From: Burkholderia sp. S171
GTDB lineage: Bacteria; Pseudomonadota; Gammaproteobacteria; Burkholderiales; Burkholderiaceae
Assembly: GCF_009766085.1 (NCBI RefSeq)
Contig: NZ_LMUF01000056.1
Coordinates: 17,561-81,560, forward strand
Length of the DNA stretch: 64,000 nucleotides
Direction: 5' to 3'
Part shown: positions 35,668 to 45,260 of the stretch, piece by piece
Position numbering within the stretch: the first letter of the stretch is position 1
Layout: every line of letters starts with the position of its first letter
Translations under genes and position numbers: made by a program
The notes under the pieces: generated by a model
What the model was told of the DNA's origin: nothing
What the model saw: only the letters and a program-made list of their open reading frames with translations
The model's database searches: none

Positions 35668-36702
35668 TTGACGAGCGCAGTGATCACGGGCGTTACCGGA
35701 CAGGACGGGGCATATCTAACGCAGTTATTGCTCGAAAAGGGTTACGAAGTTCATGGCACCTATAGGCGCACGAGTTCGGTCAACTTCTGGAGAATGAATG
35801 CACTGGGGCTCTTGAATCATCCAAGGCTCAATCTGGTCGAGCATGACCTGACCGACCTAGGCGCATCTATTCGCCTGATCGAACGGGCCAAGCCGCAGGA
35901 GATCTACAACCTCGCGGCGCAAAGCTTCGTGGGCGTTTCGTTCGAACAACCCGCCACGACTGCCGAAATCACTGGCATAGGCGCGTTGAATGTGTTGGAA
36001 GCTATTCGGACGGTCGACCGGACTATTCGTTTTTATCAGGCTTCGACATCCGAAATGTTCGGCAAGGTCCAGTCCATTCCACAGAAGGAAGACACGCCGT
36101 TCTATCCGCGTAGTCCTTACGGGGTCGCCAAGTTGTACGCCCACTGGATGACGATCAACTATCGTGAGTCCTACAATATCTTCGGTTCCAGCGGCATTCT
36201 GTTCAATCACGAGTCACCGTTGCGGGGCCGAGAGTTCGTGACGCGAAAGATTACGGATTCAGTCGCCAAGTTGTCGCTTGGGATGCTTGACGTACTCGAA
36301 CTGGGAAACCTGGATGCAAAGCGCGATTGGGGTTTCGCCAAGGAATACGTGGACGGCATGTACCGGATGTTGCAGGCGCCCGAGCCTGATACCTATGTGC
36401 TTGCCACCAATCGTACCGAAACCGTTCGCGACTTCGTTGCGATGGCGTTCAAAGCCGTCGATATTGAGTTGAACTGGCGTGGAACGGGCGAGAAGGAAGA
36501 GGGCGTGGATGCGACCAACGGCAAGGTGCTCGTTCGCGTGAACCCGAAATTTCATCGGCCCGCTGAGGTGGAACTCTTGATTGGCGATCCGTCGAAGGCT
36601 AAAGAAAAGCTCGGGTGGGAACCTAAAACGACGCTCGAGCAGCTTTGCAAGATGATGGTGGAAGAGGACTTGCAGCGTAATCAGACGGGTTTCTTGTTCT
36701 AA
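35668..36702 (+). CDS. gmd: GDP-mannose 4,6-dehydratase
   Basis: This 344-residue extended short-chain dehydrogenase converts GDP-D-mannose to GDP-4-keto-6-deoxy-D-mannose, the precursor of GDP-rhamnose, GDP-fucose and perosamine. It has TGVTGQDGAYLTQLLL (NADP-binding), the catalytic STSEMFG plus YGVAKLYAHW (Tyr and Lys), and HESPLRGREFVTRKIT typical of GMD. It appears to start at TTG (35668), with AAGGAG 7-12 nt upstream. No GDP-4-keto-6-deoxymannose reductase or GDP-mannose synthesis gene is next to it, so the end product cannot be told from this window. Confidence 0.93.
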   Translation: MTSAVITGVTGQDGAYLTQLLLEKGYEVHGTYRRTSSVNFWRMNALGLLNHPRLNLVEHDLTDLGASIRLIERAKPQEIYNLAAQSFVGVSFEQPATTAEITGIGALNVLEAIRTVDRTIRFYQASTSEMFGKVQSIPQKEDTPFYPRSPYGVAKLYAHWMTINYRESYNIFGSSGILFNHESPLRGREFVTRKITDSVAKLSLGMLDVLELGNLDAKRDWGFAKEYVDGMYRMLQAPEPDTYVLATNRTETVRDFVAMAFKAVDIELNWRGTGEKEEGVDATNGKVLVRVNPKFHRPAEVELLIGDPSKAKEKLGWEPKTTLEQLCKMMVEEDLQRNQTGFLF

Positions 36703-37346
36703 GCAGCCTCTATGCAGCCGATAGTCGACGCGGCGCGCCTAACCGCCGCGTTGACCCTGCCGGGCCAGTAACATGTCGATTTTCGGCCCGCGACGTTCTC
36801 TCCGCGTCCCCTGATTGTCAAAATAGTCCGCCGTCACCGCGCGTCAGCCGCAAATCCCTCCGGTTCAACTGCCTAATGTTTGCAGATCGGGCGCAATAAT
36901 TGCGTCCGGGCTTACGCACGGCCTATTACCTAAAATGATTCACTAGTTCAAGTATTTTGATCGACGGCGATTATCTTTTGATCCGACGTTATGAATCGAT
37001 TTTGTATCCGGCACGTAAGAGTTTTTTTACATATTTCATTGATTGACTGCGAGCTTCCTACTCGGACCACTCCGTCCCGGATGTTGGCGCGCTTCGCGCC
37101 AATTCGATGGGCGGCTCTACGAAAAACGTCGAAATTCGGCCCCGCGAGCGGCTTGAAAGAGGCCGTTAGCCCTTGCTCAGCATAGGTCAGGCTTTTAGGA
37201 AGGTCCGCTGTGATATCGTGTGGCCTTCCGACTGCGACGCGGTGCCGAGCGATCTTTGAGGAGACCCGCACTGCTTGAGGCTTGACTTTCCGGGCTGCGG
37301 GCGCGGTGAGCTTGGTATTGACAATCAACTTTTCTGAATAAATTCA
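36703..37346. other. 644-bp gap between gmd and rmlB
   Basis: No credible gene is seen. A 126-codon minus-strand frame (36948-37328) has no motif. The stretch at about 36930-37040 is AT-richer and may hold the rml promoter. The size of the gap suggests a lost or decayed gene, but no homology could be recognised by eye. Confidence 0.4.
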
Positions 37347-38408
37347 ATGATATTAGTTACGGGCGGCGCTGGCTTTATCGGAGCCAATTTCATTCTGGAC
37401 TGGCTTCGTACATCGGACGAGCCGGTTTTAAATGTAGACAAGCTCACGTATGCCGGTAATCTCCAGACGCTTCAGTCGTTGCGGGACAACCCCGGGCATG
37501 TCTTTGCTCAGGTCGACATTTGTGACAGGGCGGCGCTCGATGCGTTGCTGAAGCAGCACGCGCCGCGTGCAGTGCTGCATTTTGCGGCGGAAAGTCACGT
37601 CGACCGGTCGATTCACGGTCCAGCAGACTTCGTGCAAACGAATATGGTCGGAACCTTCACGCTGCTCGAAGCGGTTCGTTCGCATCTCCAGACGTTGAGC
37701 GATGAAGGTCGAGGCCAGTTCCGGTTCCTGCATGTGTCTACCGATGAAGTGTACGGCTCGTTGTCGGCCACTGACCCGCAGTTTTCCGAGACCACGCCTT
37801 ACGCGCCGAACAGCCCGTATGCCGCGACGAAGGCCGGGTCGGACCATCTGGTTCGTGCCTACCACCATACGTACGGCTTGCAGACGCTCACCACGAATTG
37901 CTCGAATAACTACGGTCCGTATCAATTCCCGGAAAAGCTGATCCCGCTGATGATTGCGAATGCGCTTGCCGGCAAGCCGCTGCCCGTCTATGGCGATGGT
38001 CAGAACGTACGCGACTGGCTGTATGTCGGCGATCATTGCAGCGCAATCCGCGAGGTGCTTCAGCGCGGCAAGCCCGGTGAGACGTACAACATTGGCGGCT
38101 GGAACGAGAAGAAGAATCTCGACGTCGTGCATATCCTGTGCGATTTGCTCGACCAGTTGAAGCCAAAGGCAAGCGGGTCGTATCGCGACCAGATCACTTA
38201 CGTGACCGATCGCCCCGGCCATGATCGCCGCTACGCAATCGACGCGCGAAAGCTTGAACGCGAACTCGGCTGGAAACCGGCGGAGACCTTCGAGACGGGT
38301 CTGGCCAAGACGGTTCAGTGGTATCTCGACAATCAGGCGTGGTCTGATGAAGTCGCTTCGGGCGAGTACCGGAAGTGGGTCGACACGAACTATACGCAGC
38401 GCACCTGA
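37347..38408 (+). CDS. rmlB: dTDP-glucose 4,6-dehydratase
   Basis: This 353-residue enzyme makes dTDP-4-keto-6-deoxy-D-glucose, the branch point to dTDP-L-rhamnose and 4-amino-4,6-dideoxy sugars. It has ILVTGGAGFIGANF (NAD-binding), FAAESHVDRSI, STDEVYGS, YAATKAGSDHLVRAY (catalytic Tyr/Lys), and NCSNNYGPYQFPEKLIPL, all hallmarks of RmlB. It opens the rmlBACD unit. Confidence 0.97.
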   Translation: MILVTGGAGFIGANFILDWLRTSDEPVLNVDKLTYAGNLQTLQSLRDNPGHVFAQVDICDRAALDALLKQHAPRAVLHFAAESHVDRSIHGPADFVQTNMVGTFTLLEAVRSHLQTLSDEGRGQFRFLHVSTDEVYGSLSATDPQFSETTPYAPNSPYAATKAGSDHLVRAYHHTYGLQTLTTNCSNNYGPYQFPEKLIPLMIANALAGKPLPVYGDGQNVRDWLYVGDHCSAIREVLQRGKPGETYNIGGWNEKKNLDVVHILCDLLDQLKPKASGSYRDQITYVTDRPGHDRRYAIDARKLERELGWKPAETFETGLAKTVQWYLDNQAWSDEVASGEYRKWVDTNYTQRT

Positions 38409-38444
38409 CGCTGTAACGCTAGAACGCAACTACAAGGACTAAAG

Positions 38445-39338
38445 ATGGCGCGAAAAGGCATCATTCTCGCCGGCGGCTCGGGCACGCGGCTATATCCCAT
38501 TACGCATGTTGTATCGAAGCAATTGCTGCCCGTGTACGACAAGCCGATGATTTATTACCCGCTGTCAACGCTGATGATCGCGGGCATTCGTGACGTCCTC
38601 ATTATCTCGACCCCGCAGGACACGCCGCGTTTCGAGACCATGCTGGGAGACGGCAGCCAGTGGGGGATGAACATCCAGTACGCGGTGCAGCCGTCGCCGG
38701 ACGGGCTTGCGCAGGCGTTTATCATCGGCAAGGAATTTATTGGCAATGATCCCTCGGCGCTGATTTTGGGCGACAACATTTTCTATGGTCACGATCTCCT
38801 GAAGCAATTGGAGAGCGCCGACGCGCAGAAGGAAGGCGCCACCGTCTTCGCGTATCACGTGCACGATCCGGAGCGTTACGGCGTGGTGGAATTCGACAAG
38901 CAATTCCGCGCGTTGTCGATTGAAGAAAAGCCTTTGAAGCCGCGTTCGAACTACGCTGTAACGGGGCTCTACTTCTACGACAACAATGTCTGTGATATCG
39001 CTGCGGACATCAAGCCGTCGCCGCGTGGCGAACTTGAAATCACCGACGTGAATTCGCGCTACCTCGAACAGAAAAAACTCGACGTGTCGATCATGGGTCG
39101 CGGCTACGCATGGCTTGACACCGGCACGCACGATTCGCTGATTGAAGCTGCGACGTTTATTGCGACGCTGCAGAAACGGCAAGGGTTGGTCGTTGCGTGT
39201 CCGGAAGAGATTGCCTACCGGCGCGAATGGATCAATGACGAGCAACTGCTCGCGCTTGCCAAGCCGCTTTCGAAGAATGCGTACGGCCAATATTTGCTCA
39301 ACCTTCCTACGGATCAAGTGGCATGGCTATCCAAGTAA
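38445..39338 (+). CDS. rmlA: glucose-1-phosphate thymidylyltransferase
   Basis: This 297-residue nucleotidyltransferase forms dTDP-glucose from dTTP and glucose-1-phosphate. GIILAGGSGTRLYPIT at the start is the nucleotide-binding signature, followed by KQLLPVYDKPMIYYPLS, and EEKPLKPRSNYAVTGLYFYD later. Length is typical. It starts 36 bp after rmlB, and its last 16 bp overlap the rmlC start, so RmlA and RmlC are probably translationally coupled. Confidence 0.97.
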   Translation: MARKGIILAGGSGTRLYPITHVVSKQLLPVYDKPMIYYPLSTLMIAGIRDVLIISTPQDTPRFETMLGDGSQWGMNIQYAVQPSPDGLAQAFIIGKEFIGNDPSALILGDNIFYGHDLLKQLESADAQKEGATVFAYHVHDPERYGVVEFDKQFRALSIEEKPLKPRSNYAVTGLYFYDNNVCDIAADIKPSPRGELEITDVNSRYLEQKKLDVSIMGRGYAWLDTGTHDSLIEAATFIATLQKRQGLVVACPEEIAYRREWINDEQLLALAKPLSKNAYGQYLLNLPTDQVAWLSK

Positions 39339-39874
39339 CAGCGACCGCGCTCCCTGAAGTCAAGATCATTGAGCCGAAGGTATTTGGCGATGCACGTGGC
39401 TATTTTTTTGAGAGCTTCAGCGCGCGTGAGTTTTCCGAGCAAGTCGCGGCCAACGTGGTGTTTGTGCAGGACAACCACTCACGTTCGGCAAGAGGCGTAT
39501 TGCGCGGCCTGCATTATCAGATCGATCATACGCAGGGGAAGCTCGTGCGGGTGACGGTGGGTGAAGTGTTGGATGTGGCCGTCGATATCCGGCGTTCGTC
39601 GCCGAACTTCGGCAAATGGGTCAGCGTGCATCTATCCGCCGATAACAAGCGGCAGGCGTGGATTCCGCCAGGCTTCGCCCATGGTTTTGTCGTGCTGAGC
39701 GACGTGGCCGAGTTCCTGTACAAGACGACTGACTACTGGTATCCACAGTTCGAGCGGACGCTCCTGTGGAACGATCCGGCTGTCGGGATCGACTGGCAGT
39801 TCGATGGCGAACCGCTGCTCGCGGCCAAGGACCAAGCCGGCTCGCCGCTGAGCCAGGCCGACGTCTTCGAATGA
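39323..39874 (+). CDS. rmlC: dTDP-4-dehydrorhamnose 3,5-epimerase
   Basis: This 183-residue cupin-fold epimerase converts dTDP-4-keto-6-deoxyglucose to dTDP-4-keto-L-rhamnose. The catalytic His lies in VLRGLHYQ (near residue 62). GFAHGFVVLSD and YKTTDYW (Tyr) are also conserved. The start overlaps the end of rmlA by 16 bp. Confidence 0.96.
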   Translation: MAIQVTATALPEVKIIEPKVFGDARGYFFESFSAREFSEQVAANVVFVQDNHSRSARGVLRGLHYQIDHTQGKLVRVTVGEVLDVAVDIRRSSPNFGKWVSVHLSADNKRQAWIPPGFAHGFVVLSDVAEFLYKTTDYWYPQFERTLLWNDPAVGIDWQFDGEPLLAAKDQAGSPLSQADVFE

Positions 39875-39884
39875 GAGGACATCC

Positions 39885-40763
39885 ATGACTGCGCGGATTT
39901 TGGTAACGGGCGTTACCGGCCAGGTCGGTTTTGAACTCGTCAGGGCGTTGCAGGGCCTCGGCGATGTCTTCGCTGCCGACCGTCAGGCGTTCGATCTGGC
40001 CAAGCCGGATCAGATGCGTTCGGTATTGCGTGACTATCGTCCGTCGATTATCGTGAATCCGGCCGCCTACACGGCTGTTGACAACGCCGAGCAGGACATC
40101 GAGGGCGCCACACAACTCAATGCGCACGCGCCGGCCTTGCTCGCGGAAGAAGCGGCTCGCTCGGGCGCGCTGCTGGTCCACTACTCGACCGACTATGTGT
40201 TTGACGGCAGCAAGGACGGCGCCTATGTCGAGAGCGACGCGACCTGTCCGCAGAACGTGTACGGACGGACCAAGCTCGAGGGAGAACTGGCGATCGCGGC
40301 GAGCGGCTGTGCGCACCTGATTTTTCGTACGAGCTGGGTGTACGGGCGGCGTGGTCGGAACTTCCTTCAAACTATGTTGCGCCTTGCGGCCGAGCGCCCG
40401 GAGCTCAAGGTTGTTGCCGACCAAATTGGCGCGCCGACGTGGAGCAATACGCTCGCCACGCTGACCGCATCCATTCTCGCGCGGAACGCGGGGCCAGACG
40501 CACTGGGCGGCTGGTTGGAAAAATCGGGTATCTATCACCTGACGGCCGGGGGATCCACTACGTGGGCGGGGTTTGCGGAAGCCATCTTCCAAGAGGCCGA
40601 CCTGGAGAAACGACCGGTCGTCCATCCCATCGATACCGCCGCCTATCCCACGCCAGCACGGCGGCCCTTGAACTCGGTCATGTCCAACGCGAAGCTCCAA
40701 AAGACCTTTGGCATCCAGGCGTATGACTGGCGGCATGCGCTCAGACTGTGCCTTGGCCGATGA
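39885..40763 (+). CDS. rmlD: dTDP-4-dehydrorhamnose reductase
   Basis: This 292-residue short-chain reductase uses NAD(P)H to complete dTDP-L-rhamnose. ILVTGVTGQVGFELVRAL is the nucleotide-binding start. Asn-Pro-Ala-Ala-Tyr-Thr-Ala-Val-Asp and YSTDYVFDG are family signatures, and the catalytic YGRTKLEGE block follows. It is 10 bp after rmlC and closes the rhamnose set. Confidence 0.96.
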   Translation: MTARILVTGVTGQVGFELVRALQGLGDVFAADRQAFDLAKPDQMRSVLRDYRPSIIVNPAAYTAVDNAEQDIEGATQLNAHAPALLAEEAARSGALLVHYSTDYVFDGSKDGAYVESDATCPQNVYGRTKLEGELAIAASGCAHLIFRTSWVYGRRGRNFLQTMLRLAAERPELKVVADQIGAPTWSNTLATLTASILARNAGPDALGGWLEKSGIYHLTAGGSTTWAGFAEAIFQEADLEKRPVVHPIDTAAYPTPARRPLNSVMSNAKLQKTFGIQAYDWRHALRLCLGR

Positions 40764-40826
40764 GCGGCCAACCGTGCCGGTAAACCCGTCAACTTTTGTT
40801 CAAGTAGATCGTCGTATCAGGAGTTT

Positions 40827-41657
40827 ATGAATCCCCATATCGCCCCTTCTGCGGGTTTCCGTGAATTGCTCGCTTCGACATGGCGCAATCGCGCGTTGAT
40901 CCTGAGAATGACTGTCCGCGAGGTTCTCGGTCGCTACCGAGGATCGCTGTTCGGCCTTGCCTGGTCGCTGTTCAATCCGATCTTGCTGCTCGTCGTCTAC
41001 ACCGTGATCTTCGGTGTGATCTTCAAGTCCCGCTGGGGCGGCAGCCAGATCACCAACAAGGGCGATTTCGCGATCATCATCTTTGCAGGCATGATCGTGC
41101 ACGGACTCTTCGCGGAATGTTTCACGCGCTCGCCGGGTCTCATCGCCGGCAATCCCAATTACGTGAAAAAGGTGCTGTTTCCGCTTGAAGTGCTGCCCTG
41201 GATCTCGATGGGTTCTGCCCTGTTTCACACCTGCGTAAGCTGGGTCGTGTTGCTGATCGCCCAGGTTGTATTGCGGCACGCGTTGCCTTGGACCGCGATC
41301 CTCTTTCCGATCATCATGTTTCCGCTCGTGCTCGGAACCATGGGATGCAGCTGGTTTCTTGCCGCGACTGGTGTGTACCTGCGGGATGTGACGCAGATTA
41401 CGGGCATCATCACGACCGTGCTGATGTTTCTGTCGCCCATGTTTTACCCAGTGTCGGCGTTACCACCCGCGTATCAGAATCTGCTGTACATCAATCCGCT
41501 GACGTTCATCATCGAATCGGCGAGGGAAGTGCTCATTTGGGGGAGACAACCCAACTGGACCAGTTGGTCGTTCTATTTGCTTGCCAGTATGCTCGTTGCC
41601 TGGTTCGGCTTCTGGTGGTTTCAAAAGACGCGTAAAGGTTTTTCGGACGTTCTCTAA
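40827..41657 (+). CDS. wzm: ABC-2 type O-antigen exporter permease Wzm
   Basis: This 276-residue inner-membrane protein has about six membrane segments. Hallmarks are MTVREVLGRYRGSLFGLAWSLFNP near the start and FLSPMFYPVSALPPAYQ in the second half. With Wzt it exports lipid-linked polysaccharide across the inner membrane. AGGAG lies a few bases before the ATG. It is the first gene of the O-antigen operon proper, 60 bp after rmlD. Confidence 0.95.
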   Translation: MNPHIAPSAGFRELLASTWRNRALILRMTVREVLGRYRGSLFGLAWSLFNPILLLVVYTVIFGVIFKSRWGGSQITNKGDFAIIIFAGMIVHGLFAECFTRSPGLIAGNPNYVKKVLFPLEVLPWISMGSALFHTCVSWVVLLIAQVVLRHALPWTAILFPIIMFPLVLGTMGCSWFLAATGVYLRDVTQITGIITTVLMFLSPMFYPVSALPPAYQNLLYINPLTFIIESAREVLIWGRQPNWTSWSFYLLASMLVAWFGFWWFQKTRKGFSDVL

Positions 41658-41717
41658 AGATGGCGCCGCGGTGCGTACCCCCGGGAGCGCTCAAGCAGGG
41701 TTAGTTGGATTTTTTTC

Positions 41718-44700
41718 ATGAATGCAATGTCGATCGCCCATATTTCCGGCCGCGCTGCGAGCCACCTACAAATTCGACGTTGGCGCTATCTGCTGCGGGA
41801 TTGCCCGCTCTTTGTCGCGAGCTGGTATGTCGACCGCTACGCCGATGTCGCGACTGCCCGTATCGATCCGCTGAGCCATTACTTGGCGCGCGGCTGGCGG
41901 GAGAGCCGCCAGCCGGGCCCCGAGTTCGACGGCGTTTATTACCTTTCGCGCTATCCCGACGTGGCGTCGCTCGGCATTCCGCCGCTCGTGCACTACTGGC
42001 TGAACGGCCGCAGCGAGGGCCGGCATCCGAATCCCTGCATGGATCTCGCATGGATCGAGTCGGCGGGGAGCCAGCGACCTGTGAGTGCGTCGGCGAACAT
42101 ACCGGAAGGGCGCGTGCAGGACGGGCGATCATCGCCTGAGCCGCTTATCAGCGTAATCATTCCGACGTACAACCGCGAGCGCCTGCTGCCGGGGGTACTG
42201 GATGCGTGGCGCGAACTCGACCGCGCCACGCGGATTCCTTACGAGATTATCTTCTCCGACGATGGCTCCGAAGACGGCAGTGTCGCGCTTCTCGAAGCGG
42301 TCCATGATCTTCCGATCCGGGTGTTGCGCAACGCCCATGGCGGCGCGTCGCCGGCCCGCAACGCGGCTATCCGGGCGGCGACCGGCAAGCGCTTGCTGAT
42401 CATCGGCGACGATATTTTCCCGCATCCCGAACTGCTCAATGTGCACTGGGAGCTGGGCCAGAAGCTCGGGCCGATGGCAGCCACGCTGGGCGTGGTTGAC
42501 TGGCATCCTGACCTGAAGGTCAATCACCTGATGGACCACATCACGGAGATCGGCAACGAGCAATTCAGCTACAACCGCTTGGAAGACGGCGCGTTCGTTG
42601 ATTTTCGGCATTTCTATACGTGCAATATCTGTGTCGATCGGGAAATCTTGAATCAGCAGGCCACGCTGTTCGATCATCGTTTCGACAAATACGGGTTCGA
42701 GGACATTGAACTGGGTTACCGGCTGGCGCTGCAGGGATTGAGGCTCTACTACACGCGCCAGGCGAAGGGCGATCATTACCATCCTTACGTGATTGAGAAT
42801 TTCTGCCGGCGCCAGGTGTCAGCTGGCGAGATGGCTGTTCTGTTCCGGGGCTTTCATCCTGGCATTGGCGCCATTGTCGGCGTGGACGGTCCCGAGCGGC
42901 AGTACAAGAAACACGGCATGCCGAGTCCGGTTTCGGACGCGCTTTGGCAGTCGCGACTGCAGCAACTTATCGACCACGCAAACAGCTACGAACATCTATT
43001 CGAACGCGCCGGCCGACAAGCGCGGTCGGTCCTCGGCCAATGCCTGAGCCAGCTCTACGCACCGCTTTTCCGCGCGATGTACGAATACGGCGTGCTCCAA
43101 CGCCTCACGGGCAGCAAAGGCGTCCTTTCGCTGGCCATGAAGATGCACTTTGGGCCGCAGTGGAACGACTACTGGAAAGCATGTTCAGCCGATGGAGCCG
43201 AATCCGTTAGTTTGAGCGCGGAGCAGTTGACCGAGCTGATCGAAGCGCTGGTCACGCATCCGACCGAGTTCGGATCGCCAGCGGTCGAACAGGTCTATCG
43301 CGAATTAGTGGCGTTGCGGTCAGTGTCGGCTGCGGGATCGCCGCACGCATCGAAAGCTTTGCGCTGGCGCAATCGCGTCTCTGTGGGCCTCTATCTGCTG
43401 CGGCGGGACCCGCTCGATTTCGTCGTCCAGGTGAGGAAAATGGTGCATCGGCGGGCGGCGCAGCGCCAAACCATGCCTCCGGAAACCCGGCGCGTCAGCG
43501 AGGAAGTCACGCGCAGTTCGCAGATCGGCTTGATCCTCGAAACCAGCTCTGCCGATAACGACGCGAGCGTCGCCGTGTTTCGCGACGTCTTCGGCGCGGA
43601 TGCTCGCGTGTTTGCACGCACGGAGACGAACGAGTTGCGTGAGGTTAATTTCGACGGCACGCAGGACGCGTTGATTTATTCAATCGATCATGCACGCTGT
43701 GGATATTTCTATTGGCCAGAAAGCGCCAGTGACATCCCGGGCCGCGATGCGCTATTCGACGCGTGGGTGGCCGTCGCGGAAAACAACCTTGACGCTGCGG
43801 TAATGTCGTACGGATTCGACTCGCCGGCGAGCATCCGAGTGGGCGCATTGCGTAACCACCTGGTTTTTTCGGAGCGAATCGCGCAGTGTGTTTTCGACAA
43901 CCAGTTGGGCAGCGCCGTCGTGCGCGGCAAGGTCGTGCGCGTGCAGGAAGGTCCTTCGCGACCCGTGCCTGAGCCGAGAACCGCGACTGAGCTGTTCGGG
44001 CAGCCGATGGCGGTCGACGGCGACCGGGGCTTCTTCGCGAGTGAGACGGGCGAGCACGTAGCGCGGCGTCACACCACACCGCGCTACGCCAAGGTCGAGA
44101 AACGTCGCCCGGTGGTGTTCGTGTTTCCCGTGTTTGTTGCGGTTGGCGGCGTCGAGCGCAACACGGTGGAGATCATGCGTCAGTTGAACGACCGCTATGA
44201 TTTCGTCGTGGTGACCATGGAACGCCTGCGGCAGGAGCAGGGAAGTCTGGGACGGCAGTTCCAGGAAGTCGGGGCACGCCTCGTCCAGATGTCTGAGTCC
44301 GTCATGCATGAGCACTACCTGCGCGTGCTGTTGCGCCTGAAGTCATCGTTGCATCCCGACCTCGTCTGGATCTGCAACGGATCGCCGTGGCTCGGCGACA
44401 ATGCCGCGAACCTTCGGGCGCTGTTTGCTGATGTGCCCATCGTCGACCAGCAGGTCTATGACGTCGACCAAGGCTGGATCAATCGCTATGCGGAGCCGGG
44501 CATCACCTCGTTCGACCGTTTCATTGCGATTAACGAGAAGATCTTCAAGCGTTTCACGGGCGACCTGAAGCGCGACAGTTCGGTCGTCGACCTGATCTAT
44601 TCGGCCGTCGACACCAGCCGCATCGAAGCATTCAAGAGCCGGCCTGTCGATGCGTCGGGGCTGCGTGAGAAATTCGGCTTGCCAGAAAACAAGGCGTTGT

Positions 44701-45260
44701 TCGGTTTCATCGGACGCCTGACGAGCCAAAAGCGGCCCGTGGATTTCCTGCGGTTGGCCCATGCCCGCCGTGAGTTCACGGACGAGGTGTTCGTGCTGGT
44801 CGGAGACGGTGAACTTGCATTGGATGCCGACGCGTTCATCCGGGACCGTCGCATGACGAACGTGATTCGTATTCCGTACGTGCAGAACACGCTCGAACTC
44901 GACGCCGTGCTCGACGGCCTCATCATTACCTCGGCCTATGAGGGCCTACCGATCGCGATGATCGAGGCGCTCAATCTGGCCGTGCCGGTTTTCGCGACCG
45001 ATACCGGCGACATAGGCATCGTGCTCGACGAATTCAACGGCGGCGTGGTCTATCCGGTCGATGCGGTCGAAGCAGACGTGGCGTCGCGCTTCGCGCGCTG
45101 GCTCGGCACACGCGAGTCGTTCAAGGCGTCACTCAAGCAAAAGGAAGCGGCAGTGCTGCGGCGCTTTTCGAGCCGTGAGATCGCGCTTCAATATGTCGAT
45201 TGTTTCGACAAGGCCATGCTGGCTTATCAGCCTGAAGCCGTTGCGGAGACGCACCCATGA
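41718..45260 (+). CDS. two-domain glycosyltransferase (GT2 + GT4)
   Basis: This 1,180-residue protein seems to carry two transferase units. Residues about 25-110 contain two copies of the WYxxRYxDV...PLxHYxxxG...R motif found in front of some polysaccharide glycosyltransferases. Residues about 140-400 are a GT2 domain (SVIIPTYNRERLL, SDDGSEDGS, GDDIFPHPE). A long middle region (400-790) is not assigned. Residues about 795-1165 are a GT4 domain (VGGVERNTVEIM, FIGRLTSQKRP, SAYEGLPIAMIEAL). Such fusions can build repeat units processively with two linkages. The stop overlaps the next gene by four bases. The sugar donors are unknown. Confidence 0.88.
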   Translation: MNAMSIAHISGRAASHLQIRRWRYLLRDCPLFVASWYVDRYADVATARIDPLSHYLARGWRESRQPGPEFDGVYYLSRYPDVASLGIPPLVHYWLNGRSEGRHPNPCMDLAWIESAGSQRPVSASANIPEGRVQDGRSSPEPLISVIIPTYNRERLLPGVLDAWRELDRATRIPYEIIFSDDGSEDGSVALLEAVHDLPIRVLRNAHGGASPARNAAIRAATGKRLLIIGDDIFPHPELLNVHWELGQKLGPMAATLGVVDWHPDLKVNHLMDHITEIGNEQFSYNRLEDGAFVDFRHFYTCNICVDREILNQQATLFDHRFDKYGFEDIELGYRLALQGLRLYYTRQAKGDHYHPYVIENFCRRQVSAGEMAVLFRGFHPGIGAIVGVDGPERQYKKHGMPSPVSDALWQSRLQQLIDHANSYEHLFERAGRQARSVLGQCLSQLYAPLFRAMYEYGVLQRLTGSKGVLSLAMKMHFGPQWNDYWKACSADGAESVSLSAEQLTELIEALVTHPTEFGSPAVEQVYRELVALRSVSAAGSPHASKALRWRNRVSVGLYLLRRDPLDFVVQVRKMVHRRAAQRQTMPPETRRVSEEVTRSSQIGLILETSSADNDASVAVFRDVFGADARVFARTETNELREVNFDGTQDALIYSIDHARCGYFYWPESASDIPGRDALFDAWVAVAENNLDAAVMSYGFDSPASIRVGALRNHLVFSERIAQCVFDNQLGSAVVRGKVVRVQEGPSRPVPEPRTATELFGQPMAVDGDRGFFASETGEHVARRHTTPRYAKVEKRRPVVFVFPVFVAVGGVERNTVEIMRQLNDRYDFVVVTMERLRQEQGSLGRQFQEVGARLVQMSESVMHEHYLRVLLRLKSSLHPDLVWICNGSPWLGDNAANLRALFADVPIVDQQVYDVDQGWINRYAEPGITSFDRFIAINEKIFKRFTGDLKRDSSVVDLIYSAVDTSRIEAFKSRPVDASGLREKFGLPENKALFGFIGRLTSQKRPVDFLRLAHARREFTDEVFVLVGDGELALDADAFIRDRRMTNVIRIPYVQNTLELDAVLDGLIITSAYEGLPIAMIEALNLAVPVFATDTGDIGIVLDEFNGGVVYPVDAVEADVASRFARWLGTRESFKASLKQKEAAVLRRFSSREIALQYVDCFDKAMLAYQPEAVAETHP

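Noticed and set aside
36948..37328. A 126-codon minus-strand frame in the gmd-rmlB gap
   Set aside because: No ribosome binding site, no recognisable family and AT-richer composition than real genes nearby. Kept only as part of the gap description.
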